Below are positions 1 through 9,123 of a DNA stretch of 64,000 nt, piece after piece. A program made the translations under genes and the position numbers. A model generated the notes under the pieces. That model had not been told where the DNA came from, ran no database searches, and was given only the letters and a program-made list of their open reading frames with translations. Source of the DNA: an uncultured Alphaproteobacteria bacterium (GTDB lineage Bacteria > Pseudomonadota > Alphaproteobacteria > MPNO01 > UBA2964); contig CALSLP010000001.1 in NCBI GenBank assembly GCA_943787225.1, forward strand, positions 496,001-560,000, written 5' to 3'. Within the stretch, counting starts at the first letter, position 1, and each line of letters starts with the position of its first letter.

Positions 1-964
1 TCGCCTGCACTTCAGCGAATCCAACCTTCCGGGTCAGAGCTTTTTCTTCACCGCTGGTAAACCCTGGCACTGAAACATACCCCGCCAACATAATGAGCGC
101 GATGATTGCCAAAGGGATCGGCCAGATTGCATCAGAGCCCGAATTGCGCAGATTGAACCAGTGCCGCACCAGGGCACCAATAATGAACAACGAAATTAAA
201 ATGGCCCAACTATGCTCATGACCAAAGGTCATCGGGTAATGGCTGCTGATCATCACAAAGACGATGGGCAGAGTCATATAGTTATTGTGAACCGAACGCT
301 GTTTTGCCAGCACCCCATAGGCCGGATCTGGCTCTTCGCCATTCTTGCGCGCATTCACCAGATTATGCTGGCCGGGAATAATCCTCACCCAGACATTAAG
401 GACCATAATAATGCCCATCAACGCGCCCACATGAACATAGGCGGCGCGACCGGAAAGAACCTGAGCGAGACCATAAGCGACAGCGCAAAGTCCGAGAAAG
501 CCAATAGCTGCTGACAGTTTCGCGTACTTATTGCCCCATTCGGACATATACATGCCGTCATAGAGGAACCAGCCCAGAACCAACGTCCCAACACCAATAC
601 CGACCGCTTCAAGTTTCGTAATGTCAGCTACATCCGGGTTAATCAAAAAGGCGGCAGAGCCAAGATAGTAAACCACCGCCAGGAGCAGAACGCCGGACAC
701 GCCCGTCCACCAAGCCTCCCATTTAAACCAATGCAAGTGCCTCGGCATCATTTTCGGCGCAACCATAATTTTATCGACCCGATAAAATCCGCCGCTATGA
801 ACCAACCAGAGCTGCCCTTCTACTTCATCATCCGGCACGGTCGGTTCTTCGAGATGCGAATCCAGCCACATAAAGTAGAACGATGACCCTATCCAGGCGA
901 TGCCAACGATAATATGGGTCCAGCGCAAAACCAGCGCCAGCCAATCGAGAAGAATGGTCTCCAT
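1..964 (-). CDS. puuD: urate hydroxylase PuuD, membrane domain (3' end off window)
   Basis: Reading back from an ATG at 964 gives 321 codons, open to the window edge, starting METILLDWLALVLRWTHI. The protein has a run of hydrophobic helices with conserved His residues (RWTHI, GQHNLV, VHNNY, RHWFN), as in the membrane N-terminal half of PuuD. That family oxidises urate to 5-hydroxyisourate and usually ends in a cytochrome c domain; that domain would lie before position 1 and cannot be seen. The gene starts 7 bp after the uraD stop and is the last visible gene of the purine operon. Together with the hydroxyisourate hydrolase at 7555 and UraD it supplies the three steps from urate to allantoin. 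I saw no soluble urate oxidase in the window. Confidence 0.9.
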   Translation of the reverse strand, partial: METILLDWLALVLRWTHIIVGIAWIGSSFYFMWLDSHLEEPTVPDDEVEGQLWLVHSGGFYRVDKIMVAPKMMPRHLHWFKWEAWWTGVSGVLLLAVVYYLGSAAFLINPDVADITKLEAVGIGVGTLVLGWFLYDGMYMSEWGNKYAKLSAAIGFLGLCAVAYGLAQVLSGRAAYVHVGALMGIIMVLNVWVRIIPGQHNLVNARKNGEEPDPAYGVLAKQRSVHNNYMTLPIVFVMISSHYPMTFGHEHSWAILISLFIIGALVRHWFNLRNSGSDAIWPIPLAIIALIMLAGYVSVPGFTSGEEKALTRKVGFAEVQA

Positions 965-971
965 GAATTCG

Positions 972-1481
972 CTACTCCGTAACCGTGCCGAGAACGCGTA
1001 AACTCACAATGCGCCCGATGTTTCTAATCGCTTCGTCAATCTGGCTCGCGCGATCACTCTCAAGCCGATCTTCGAATGCCGTCAAAATCGAGTCTTTTGT
1101 ATGGTCAAGAACCGCGATGATAAAGGGAAAGCCAAATGTTGCTTTATAGGTGTCATTGAGCCGTGTGAAGCAGTCATATTCCTCATCTGACAAGCGGTCG
1201 AGACCAACGCTCGATTGCTCGTGACGTGAATGATCAGTCAGATCACCCGCCCGAGCCGCTTTCCCGGCGAGGTCGGGATGCGCCCGTATCAAGGCAAGTT
1301 TTTCTTCCTCGGCGGCCTCACGCATGGCCACCATCAACGCATCGATCAAAGCATCGCGGGAGGAGAACGGCCGCGCTGACGCCGTACGCTCGACCAGCCA
1401 CGGCGAATGTTCAAACACATCGCCAAGGGCGGCGATAAAATCTACATCCTCGCCCTTATTCAACTCAACAAGCGAAACCAT
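972..1481 (-). CDS. uraD: OHCU decarboxylase (ureidoimidazoline decarboxylase)
   Basis: The 169-residue protein decarboxylates 2-oxo-4-hydroxy-4-carboxy-5-ureidoimidazoline to S-allantoin. It carries the HPDLAG motif with the catalytic His near residue 67 and the FGFPFI motif near residue 116, both typical of UraD. Its length is normal for a free-standing UraD; many other organisms fuse it to hydroxyisourate hydrolase. It lies 11 bp after xdhB and 7 bp before puuD in one transcription unit, which supports its place in urate breakdown. The start is the ATG at 1481. Confidence 0.93.
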   Translation of the reverse strand: MVSLVELNKGEDVDFIAALGDVFEHSPWLVERTASARPFSSRDALIDALMVAMREAAEEEKLALIRAHPDLAGKAARAGDLTDHSRHEQSSVGLDRLSDEEYDCFTRLNDTYKATFGFPFIIAVLDHTKDSILTAFEDRLESDRASQIDEAIRNIGRIVSLRVLGTVTE

Positions 1482-1492
1482 ACTACTTGTGC

Positions 1493-3824
1493 TTACCCTC
1501 CACGCGACTGGGCCCGCGCCTCATCTACTGCCATGAGCACTGCCTCTGCCGTTGCCGGCGTATCGAGATTTGGCACACACCGTTGCTCTCCGACCGATGC
1601 TACCGCATCCCGAAGTGCCAACCAGACAGAAAGCGCCAACATCAAAGGGGGTTCACCGATCGCCTTCGAACGAAATATCGTCGGCTCGCGATTTGGCGCG
1701 TCTTCCAAAATGTGAACATTGAATTCCGGCGGCACATCGCGGCTGCCGGGTATTTTATAAGTCGAGGGGCCATGAGTCCGCAGCGCACCCTTATCATCCC
1801 ACCACAGCTCTTCCATGGTGAGCCAACCCATACCCTGTACAAACGCACCTTCGATCTGGCCAAGATCAATCGCGGGGTTCAACGACCGGCCGCAATCCTG
1901 CAAAATATCGGTGCGCAATACACGGTTTTCGCCGGTTAGCGTATCGATCACCACTTCTGACACGCACGCACCGTAGGAGAAATAATAAAACGGCCGACCG
2001 GTCATCGTATCGTCATCCCAGCTGATCTTGGGCGTGCTGTAAAAACCGGTTGCTGATAGCGAGACCCGGTTTTCCCAGGTCAACTGAGCAAGCTCCGCGA
2101 AGCTGATGCTGTCATTGCGGGCATAAATCCGATTATTACGAAACTCGATCTCGCCTTCATCGACCTCAAAATGATCTGCGGCGACGCCCGCCATTCTAGT
2201 CTTGATCTGGTTCGCCGCATCATGCGCCGCCATGCCGTTGAGGTCAGAGCCTGACGATGCCGCTGTCGCCGACGTGTTCGGCACTTTGGCCGTATTGGTC
2301 GAGGAAATCTTGACCTGGTCGATATCGATCTGAAAGGTCGAGGCGACGACCTGAGCGACCTTGATATAGAGCCCCTGCCCCATCTCTGTGCCACCATGAT
2401 TGAGATGAACACTGCCATCAGTATAGACATGAACCAGCGCGCCTGCCTGATTGAGGGTCGGCAAGTTGAAGGAAATACCGAACTTCACCGGCATCAGGGC
2501 AATGCCTTTCTTCAGAACAGTATTATCCCGATTGAACGCGGCGACAGCCTGTTTACGGGCCGGATAATCGATCTCCTGCGACAGGCGATCCACCATCTCC
2601 GCGATGATATTATCTTCGACCTTCTGGCCGTAATGGGTCGTGTCACGATCCGCTTCGTCATAAAAATTTGCGCGACGAACATCATCGGGGTCCTTGCCCA
2701 AAGTGCGGGCGATGTGATCGATCACCGTCTCAATCGCGACCATCCCCTGAGGCCCGCCGAAACCCCGAAACCCGGTATTGGAAACCGTGTTGGTTTTGCA
2801 CGGATAGCCATGAATATGAGCATTGGGTAGGTAATACGCATTGTCAGCATGGCACAGCGCACGGATCAGCACCGATGACGACAAATCTGCGACATTGCCA
2901 GCACGAGAAGCCATCAGGATATCGATACCCTCGATACGGCCATTATCATCAAACCCGGCCTGATACCGGAACAGGAAATCATGCCGTTTGCCAGTGATGA
3001 CCATATCATCGTCGCGAGACAGACGAAGCTTCACCGGTCTGCGCGCTTGCGCGGCCAGGAGAGCTGCCAAAGCGGCAATGATCGTCGACTGGCTTTCCTT
3101 GCCGCCAAAACCACCGCCCATACGACGGATCTCCGTGGTCACTGCATTAACCGGCACACCAAGCACTGTCGCGACGCCATGCTGAACTTCCGTCGGATGC
3201 TGGGTCGAGGAATAGACCAGCATATCGCGGTCTTCCTGCGGCACCGCGAGAGCAATATGGGTTTCGAGGTAGAAATGATCCTGACCACCACAGCGCACCT
3301 CACCGGAAATTTGATGCCGCGCGTCGGCAATCCCCTGAATGGAGTTTCCCCGTCTCATGATCTGTGGTGGTGAGGTGAAACTTTTGCGGCGCAGCGCCTC
3401 GTCAATACTCAGTACAGGGTCGAGCGCGAGATACTCGACCACGACAAGCGCCGCTGCCGCGCGGGCAATGTCCATTGTTTCCGCGGCAATCGCCGCAACC
3501 GGATGCCCAACATATTCAACCAGCCCTTCGGCCAGGATCGGCTCACCCTCAAAAATCGGCGCCACATCATTCCGGCCTGGAACGTCGCCTGCGATAAGGA
3601 CCGCGTGAACACCCGGCAGATCGCGCGCGGCGCTGACATCAATCGACTGAATCTTTGGCGTGAGCATGCGGACTTGTCGCCAGCGCGGCGTGCAAAGTGC
3701 CCGGCACGTTGGGCATGTCGTCAATAAAGACCGACCGTCCCGTCACATGGTTTTCGGCACTATCGTGGCGAACAGCGGTATGTACCGCGCCCCTAATTTG
3801 GTCCATCTGATCCGCCGTATTCAT
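1493..3824 (-). CDS. xdhB: xanthine dehydrogenase molybdenum-binding subunit (one apparent frameshift)
   Basis: This is the large subunit of the two-gene xanthine dehydrogenase. It binds the molybdopterin cofactor and oxidises hypoxanthine and xanthine to urate. The true start is the ATG at 3824, overlapping the xdhA stop by 4 bp (ATGA). The first 57 codons (MNTADQMDQIRG to PHAHAK) are in one frame. The rest, from IQSIDVSAARDLPG, is in another. The break is in a T-run at 3654-3656 (plus strand); removing one base gives a continuous protein of about 776 residues, the usual length. Motifs include GGGFGGKES, RGFGGPQG and a C-terminal KAIGEPPL with the catalytic Glu. The break matches the homopolymer errors in atpA, so I treat the gene as functional. 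Confidence 0.9.
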
Positions 3825-5215
3825 AGCGCCATGACCTCTACCGCCACGCCGTCCTGGGTCGTGTCGAGATGGAGACGCTGCAACAGATTTCCAGCAACCC
3901 GAGAGCGATAGTCCTGACTAGCCCTGAAATCCGTCAGCGGTGTGAAGTCTTCCGTTAGCGCTGCCCCGCCAGCAATAGCCGTATCCAATGACCAAGGCTG
4001 GCCAATCAACGCTGCCGCGCAAGCAGGAGCGCGGGCTGGTGTCGCCGCCATGCCACCAAACGCGATCCGGGCTGATACAACAACACCGGCTTCGACCTTA
4101 AGAGCGAACGCACCGATCACCGCCGAAATATCCTGATCAAACCGTTTTGAAATTTTATAGGCGCGAAAAATCAAATCTGGCGATGGGATCGGCACACGAA
4201 TGGCTTCGAGAATTTCATCCGCTGAAAGGACCGTCTTGCGGTAGTCTGTAAAAAATTCATCGGCGGGAATGTCGCGCTGACCATTTGGGCCCCGCGCGAT
4301 CATCACAGCACTCAGCGCGATCAGGCAGGGTGCGGTATCCCCAATCGGCGACGCATTGCAGATATTGCCGCCAATCGTACCGAGATTACGGATTTGCCGC
4401 GAGCCAATCCGGCGGACGAGCTGCGCAAATGACGGCGCTATCTCCTCCAGGATCGGAAGCGCCCTGGTATAATTCACAGCAGCGCCAAAACGCACCGAGT
4501 CTTGGTCACGCTCAATCTGATTCAGCTCTGTGACATTGGCAGTTGAAATGACCTGCCCGTATGGCTGCCGCTCCTTGCTTGCCCGCATACCCAGATCGGT
4601 GCCACCAGCTAGAACAAAGGCTTCGGGGTGTTCTGATTTAAGCGCGACAAGCTGCTCCAAACGCCGCGGTGCGAAGAAATCTTCATCACCATCAGTGTAA
4701 TAGTCAGATTGCTCGATAGCAGGCGGAATCACTTTTTCTGCTTTGGAGCCCAGTGAAATACCAGCATCGACAATCGGCCGATAACCGGTACAGCGACACA
4801 AATTTCCGGCTATGGCTTCATGCACAGATTCTGGGGTAACGGACTCTCCGGTCTGCGTATAAGCGTACAGGGCCATGACAAAGCCAGGTGTACAGAAGCC
4901 ACACTGCGCGGCGTGATTATCAACGAGCGCCTGCTGCACCGGATGCATATCAGTATCTGGAGCGGACAACCCTTCTACCGTCACGACGCTCATCCCGTCG
5001 AGCTGAGGCACCAACATCAGGCAGGCATTGACTGTTTTAACGCGCCCTAATGCAGATTGAATGGTGATGGAGCACGCACCGCAATCGCCTTCGGCGCAGC
5101 CTTCCTTCGTGCCTTTAAGTCCTTTGGTTTCCCGCAAATAGTCGAGCACCGTCATTGAAGGAGAAACATCGTTCTCCTCGATCAATACGCCGTTCAACTG
5201 AAACCGGACTGGCAT
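3821..5215 (-). CDS. xdhA: xanthine dehydrogenase FeS/FAD subunit
   Basis: This 464-residue subunit carries electrons from the molybdenum site in XdhB to FAD and NAD. Residues 1-75 form a plant-type [2Fe-2S] ferredoxin fold with Cys40, Cys45, Cys48 and Cys65. The second [2Fe-2S] helical domain follows (CGFCTPG near 105, GNLCRCTGYRP near 138). The FAD domain covers roughly 190-360 (LAGGTDLG, RQIRNLGTIGGNI), and a C-terminal CO-dehydrogenase flavoprotein-like domain ends the protein. The length fits bacterial XdhA. The stop overlaps the xdhB start by 4 bp, so the two are probably translationally coupled. An XdhC maturation factor is not in the window. Confidence 0.95.
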   Translation of the reverse strand: MPVRFQLNGVLIEENDVSPSMTVLDYLRETKGLKGTKEGCAEGDCGACSITIQSALGRVKTVNACLMLVPQLDGMSVVTVEGLSAPDTDMHPVQQALVDNHAAQCGFCTPGFVMALYAYTQTGESVTPESVHEAIAGNLCRCTGYRPIVDAGISLGSKAEKVIPPAIEQSDYYTDGDEDFFAPRRLEQLVALKSEHPEAFVLAGGTDLGMRASKERQPYGQVISTANVTELNQIERDQDSVRFGAAVNYTRALPILEEIAPSFAQLVRRIGSRQIRNLGTIGGNICNASPIGDTAPCLIALSAVMIARGPNGQRDIPADEFFTDYRKTVLSADEILEAIRVPIPSPDLIFRAYKISKRFDQDISAVIGAFALKVEAGVVVSARIAFGGMAATPARAPACAAALIGQPWSLDTAIAGGAALTEDFTPLTDFRASQDYRSRVAGNLLQRLHLDTTQDGVAVEVMAL

Positions 5216-5243
5216 TGTGCCCCCTGTTTATAAGCGTCTCTCT

Positions 5244-6494
5244 TTACTGCCCCGCCGCCCGATATTCCGCTAACGCCGCATCCACCCCGCCACCGGCAGG
5301 CATGGTCACTTTGTGTTGCCGCAAAATCGCCTCAAGCGCCGCCAGACAGGTCAGAATATTATGTTTCCGGCAGTTATAGCCCATCGCGCCGATCCGCCAG
5401 ATCTTGCCGTGCAAGGGGCCAAAGGATGTGCCGATCTCGATCCCAAAATCATGCAGCATTTCTGACCGGATCATCTCGCCTTCATCCGCATCAATTCCGT
5501 CAGGGATATAGACGCCGGTGACATTCGGCATCTTGTGCGCCTTGTCACCAAATACCGTCAGGCCCAAGCCTTCCAGCCCTGCAACCATCGCCTTGCTGGC
5601 TAGCGCATGCCGGTCAAAGAAAGGCTGCAGCCCTTCCTTGAGCACCACGCGGGCGCATTCCCGCGCCGCATAGAGCATCGAGGTTGCCTCGGTATGATGG
5701 TTCAGACGTGCTTCCGACCAGTAATCCATCAGCATACCAAGATCGAAATAATTCGAGGACACCATCGGCCCACTTGCCGCCTCAAACCCGTCCGGACGAA
5801 TGCCTTTTTCGATATGTTTGCGGCGGTTAACAACTTCCGCGACACGATCATTGAAGGTGATCGGCGCGATACCCGGCGGTCCGGCGAGACATTTCTGCAA
5901 GCTAACTGAAACGCAATCGATCTTCCACTTATCAACCGGAAGATCCATACCGACCAAGCTCGCGGTCGCATCAACATAAGACAGGGCATCATAGCGTGCG
6001 CAAATTTCGCCTATCTCGGCAAGCGGCTGCGCGACTGTGGTGGAGGTATCGCCCTGACACATCGCAACGATTTTGGGCCGAACGCGTTTGACAGCCTCTT
6101 CGATCTGCTGCGGATCAAATATCTGCCCCCATTCGACTTCGATAATCTCAACATCGGCGCCACAGCGTTCGGCGATTTCGGTCAGCAGATGTCCAAACCG
6201 ACCAAATACCGGCACCAGAACCTTGTCACCCGGCTCAATCACCGAAACCATAAAGGTTTCAATCGCAGCTCGCGCTGTTCCATCAATCAGGAAAGTCCAA
6301 CGATTCTCAGTCTGAAAAATCTGCCGATAGAGAACCATCACCTCGTTCATATATTCGGTGAAGGCCGGATCGAATTGACCCAGCAACGGCATCGACATGG
6401 CGTTGAGGACCCGCGGGTCAACATTGACGGGCCCCGGCCCCATCATCAAACGGGGTGGCGGATTCAATTCTTCAAAAATTTCGTTAGCAGTCAT
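5244..6494 (-). CDS. class V aminotransferase, probable ureidoglycine-glyoxylate aminotransferase
   Basis: The 416-residue protein is a fold-type I PLP enzyme of the alanine-glyoxylate / serine-pyruvate aminotransferase family. The region VDATASLVGMDLPVDKW followed by SLQKCLAGPPG has the PLP-binding Lys in the QKC motif, the form also found in PucG. PucG transfers the amino group of S-ureidoglycine to glyoxylate. The gene sits between puuE and xdhA, 28 bp before xdhA, so a role in purine-ring nitrogen recovery is the best reading. A plain alanine-glyoxylate or serine-glyoxylate aminotransferase cannot be excluded from sequence alone. No allantoate amidohydrolase or allantoicase, which would make its substrate, is visible. 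Confidence 0.78.
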   Translation of the reverse strand: MTANEIFEELNPPPRLMMGPGPVNVDPRVLNAMSMPLLGQFDPAFTEYMNEVMVLYRQIFQTENRWTFLIDGTARAAIETFMVSVIEPGDKVLVPVFGRFGHLLTEIAERCGADVEIIEVEWGQIFDPQQIEEAVKRVRPKIVAMCQGDTSTTVAQPLAEIGEICARYDALSYVDATASLVGMDLPVDKWKIDCVSVSLQKCLAGPPGIAPITFNDRVAEVVNRRKHIEKGIRPDGFEAASGPMVSSNYFDLGMLMDYWSEARLNHHTEATSMLYAARECARVVLKEGLQPFFDRHALASKAMVAGLEGLGLTVFGDKAHKMPNVTGVYIPDGIDADEGEMIRSEMLHDFGIEIGTSFGPLHGKIWRIGAMGYNCRKHNILTCLAALEAILRQHKVTMPAGGGVDAALAEYRAAGQ

Positions 6495-6523
6495 TTTATT
6501 CTGTCATTTCTTTTGCGTCGGCT

Positions 6524-7438
6524 TCAGAGAACCGGATGAGTGTCATGCCAGTGATGCGCAATATCCGCGCGGCGGCACACCCAAACTTTATCATGTGCGG
6601 CTATATGATCCAGAAATCTCTGCAGTGCCATAATCCGGCCCGGGCGTCCGGCGAGACGGCAATGTAAGCCGATAGACATCATCTTCGGCGCGTCTGCCCC
6701 CTCGGCATAGAGACAGTCAAAATTGTCCCGCAGATAGGCAAAGAACTGGTCGCCGGAGTTGAATCCCTGATTGGTCGCAAACCGCATATCATTGGCATCC
6801 AGCGTGTAAGGCACCACCAAATGCGGCTTCTCATAGCTGTTATCCCAATATGGGAGATCATCAGCATAGCTATCGGCGTCGTAGAGGAAGCCGCCTTCTT
6901 CAACGACAAGGTCACGGGTTTTTGGGCTGGTGCGCCCCGTATACCAACCTTCAGGATGGGCGCCGGTTATCTCTGTATGAATCTTTACAGCTTCCTGCAG
7001 ATGCGCCCGCTCAATCGCTTCATCAACAAACTGGTAGTTGATCCAGCGCAACCCGTGGCTGGCGATCTCCCAGTCAGCCTCAAGCATCGCCGCCACCGCA
7101 TCGGGATTGCGTTGCATGGCCATCGCAACACCAAACACCGTGACCGGCAAATCGCGCGATGTGAACAAACGATGTAGCCGCCAGAACCCGGCGCGGCTGC
7201 CATATTCATAGATGCTTTCCATGCTCATATGGCGGGCATTTTCGAAGGCTTCTGCACCGATGATCTCTGATAGAAACGCTTCCGATGCCGCATCGCCATG
7301 CAGGATATTGCTTTCGCCGCCTTCTTCGTAATTGATCACAAATTGCACCGCGATCCGCGCGCCACCGGGCCATTTCGGATCAACCGGGGCTCGGCCATAG
7401 CCAATCATGTCACGCGGATATGTCTCGTCTTCTGCCAT
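6524..7438 (-). CDS. puuE: allantoinase PuuE, polysaccharide-deacetylase family
   Basis: The protein is about 304 residues and belongs to the metal-independent PuuE type of allantoinase, which hydrolyses allantoin to allantoate and resembles polysaccharide deacetylases. It begins MAEDETYPRDMIGYGRAP; the PRDMIGYG opening and the NYEEGGE motif are typical. The ATG at 7438 is chosen because family homology starts there; a TTG 33 bp upstream would add an unconserved leader. It is the first gene of the minus-strand purine operon, 29 bp before the aminotransferase and divergent from hydroxyisourate hydrolase. Promoters for both directions must lie within 7439-7554. Confidence 0.9.
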   Translation of the reverse strand: MAEDETYPRDMIGYGRAPVDPKWPGGARIAVQFVINYEEGGESNILHGDAASEAFLSEIIGAEAFENARHMSMESIYEYGSRAGFWRLHRLFTSRDLPVTVFGVAMAMQRNPDAVAAMLEADWEIASHGLRWINYQFVDEAIERAHLQEAVKIHTEITGAHPEGWYTGRTSPKTRDLVVEEGGFLYDADSYADDLPYWDNSYEKPHLVVPYTLDANDMRFATNQGFNSGDQFFAYLRDNFDCLYAEGADAPKMMSIGLHCRLAGRPGRIMALQRFLDHIAAHDKVWVCRRADIAHHWHDTHPVL

Positions 7439-7554
7439 CACTTGCAATCCGTTCTTGGTTCCTGCACCCAATCATAACGAAGCCTGTTGCCGCGGAAAGG
7501 GTTTAACGGTAGGCAGGAGACATAAACTGAAATGCTAAAAGAGGCCTCAAAGCC

Positions 7555-7908
7555 ATGGCGAGCTTAACGACCCATATTCTCGACACCGCAAACGGCGTCC
7601 CGGCGGCGGATGTTACCATTGAGATCTTGAAAGTAACTGGCGACAAGCGCGTTACATTGCGAACGCTCAAGACCAATGATGATGGCCGCACGAATTCACC
7701 GGTGCTGGCCGGCGATCAGTGTATCCCCGGCGTTTATGAGCTGGTCTTCCATATCGGCGAATATTTCCGTAACCGGCGGACTAACACCGACCCATCACCC
7801 TTTCTCGACAAGGTCGTTGTGCGTTTCACGATGGCCCCCGAAGAAGAGCACTACCACGTGCCGCTACTCACCAGCCCGTGGAGCTACTCAACCTATCGCG
7901 GCAGCTAA
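7555..7908 (+). CDS. uraH: 5-hydroxyisourate hydrolase (transthyretin-like)
   Basis: The 117-residue protein hydrolyses 5-hydroxyisourate, the product of PuuD, to OHCU, the substrate of UraD. It starts with TTHILDTANGVPA and ends with the tetrapeptide YRGS, the two signatures that separate the enzyme from transthyretin. A conserved His lies in the opening motif and an Arg follows in FRNRR. There is no signal peptide, so it should be cytoplasmic. It is divergent from the puuE operon and its stop is only 6 bp from the end of the convergent fascin-like gene. Confidence 0.95.
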   Translation: MASLTTHILDTANGVPAADVTIEILKVTGDKRVTLRTLKTNDDGRTNSPVLAGDQCIPGVYELVFHIGEYFRNRRTNTDPSPFLDKVVVRFTMAPEEEHYHVPLLTSPWSYSTYRGS

Positions 7909-7914
7909 CCTCGC

Positions 7915-8939
7915 CTAGGGCTTAACCAGGGTAAAGGTTTCCCACTCTTTCGCCTTGCCACGATTGACTTTGACGTCACGGCCACCGGCGCCTTCAGCCA
8001 CGACATATTTGCCATGCGCGCCCTGCAGGGTGATTTTATTGCGATAAGTAATCACGCGACCGCCGGGGCCGCTTCTCTTGCGAATAGTGAATTTCTCCCA
8101 ACCCAGCAATTTTGTGCGGTTGGCTTCAAGCCGACCATTAGGTTGTGCCGACCATTAGGTTGTGCCGACCAGTAGCGTTTCCAATGGGTTCGCACTGCAA
8201 CCCGGTCACCGTGCTGTAACCTGCCACCGTTGAGATCGATAATCGTATGGCGTTCCCATGCTTTGCAATGTGGACGGTTGGCATTGACCGTTTTCTTATT
8301 GCTTTCGGAGACTACATAATGCCGATTGTTATAGGCCTTGATGCAAACCACGAGCTTGTTTGTTTTTGGCGGTGACGGGTTTTGCGCTGGCGGTTGACCT
8401 GATGGCGTACGCAATAGTGCCATTTTCGAGCCGCTAACACTCCTTAATTTCGTACTAGTGAATCTTTTGAAGTTAATTGTATGTGCCCAACAGGCTCGAT
8501 CTTTCATACCCCGAGGCAGCGACAAGCTCGTGATGTAATTGCCGCCGCAATAAAGGGTCATATAAAAGCCGCCAGCTGCAATCTGAATTGCGTCTTTGCG
8601 GTTTAGCGAATTGTTATAGATTTTAATCGAGCCGCCCGGGACCCTGCTATATTGATATTTGGTGGTAAACACGAACTCCTTGATCGCATATTCCCCATAG
8701 GCCCGCGTACGCCCCTGTTTTACGTTTTTGGCCCTGATGTCATAGGTCAATCGCGCCACGAAAGGAATCGCGCGCCCATGGCCGCTGGGCTTGGTATATC
8801 CGTTGAAATACATGTGCTGGATCGGATTTGGTTGCTTAATTTTTATGTTAAACGCCTCAACAGGCTGAAACTGCCCGGAGCCATTCAAGAACAAGCCAAA
8901 GACAAAGGCGCTGGCCACAAGGCCCGCGCGACAAGACAT
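7915..8939 (-). pseudogene. secreted fascin-like beta-trefoil protein, disrupted by a 17-bp tandem duplication
   Basis: The protein starts at 8939 with a signal peptide (MSCRAGLVASAFVFGLFLNG, likely cleaved near VEA at residue 30). An N-terminal region without recognisable family follows, then a Pro-rich linker near residue 195, then repeats resembling fascin or actin-crosslinking beta-trefoils (VCIKAYNNRHYVV, VNANR, AWERHTI; later GKYVVAEGAGG and KEWETFTLV). A perfect 17-bp tandem repeat at 8131-8147 and 8148-8164 throws the frame, ending translation at 8052 and leaving the last 64 residues in another frame. With one copy removed the protein reads YWSAQPNGRLEANRTKLLGW into the C-terminal piece, giving about 335 residues. 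Function is unknown; binding of surface polymers or carbohydrate would be a guess. Confidence 0.75.
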
Positions 8940-9001
8940 AGATACAAAACGACTACGAACACTATCTTAGTCAACATTCTGGCAAAATTATGGCCAAACA
9001 A

Positions 9002-9025
9002 AAAGGGCCCCCGCAGGGGCCCTTT
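9002..9025 (-). terminator. rho-independent terminator after the UbiD-type gene
   Basis: A perfect 10-bp stem (AAAGGGCCCC with GGGGCCCTTT) surrounds a 4-base loop. Read on the minus strand it runs into TTGTTTGG, giving a U-rich tail, so it fits as the terminator for the gene ending at 9124. The rest of 8940-9123 holds no gene I can support. Confidence 0.75.
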
Positions 9026-9123
9026 CGTGCAATCCAGCCTCCTAATTAAGAAGGCATGAATTTAAACATTTAGTCCTCTCTAGGCAGCACCATGTTGAGG
9101 ACAACGGCAACCAGCCTGGTCGA

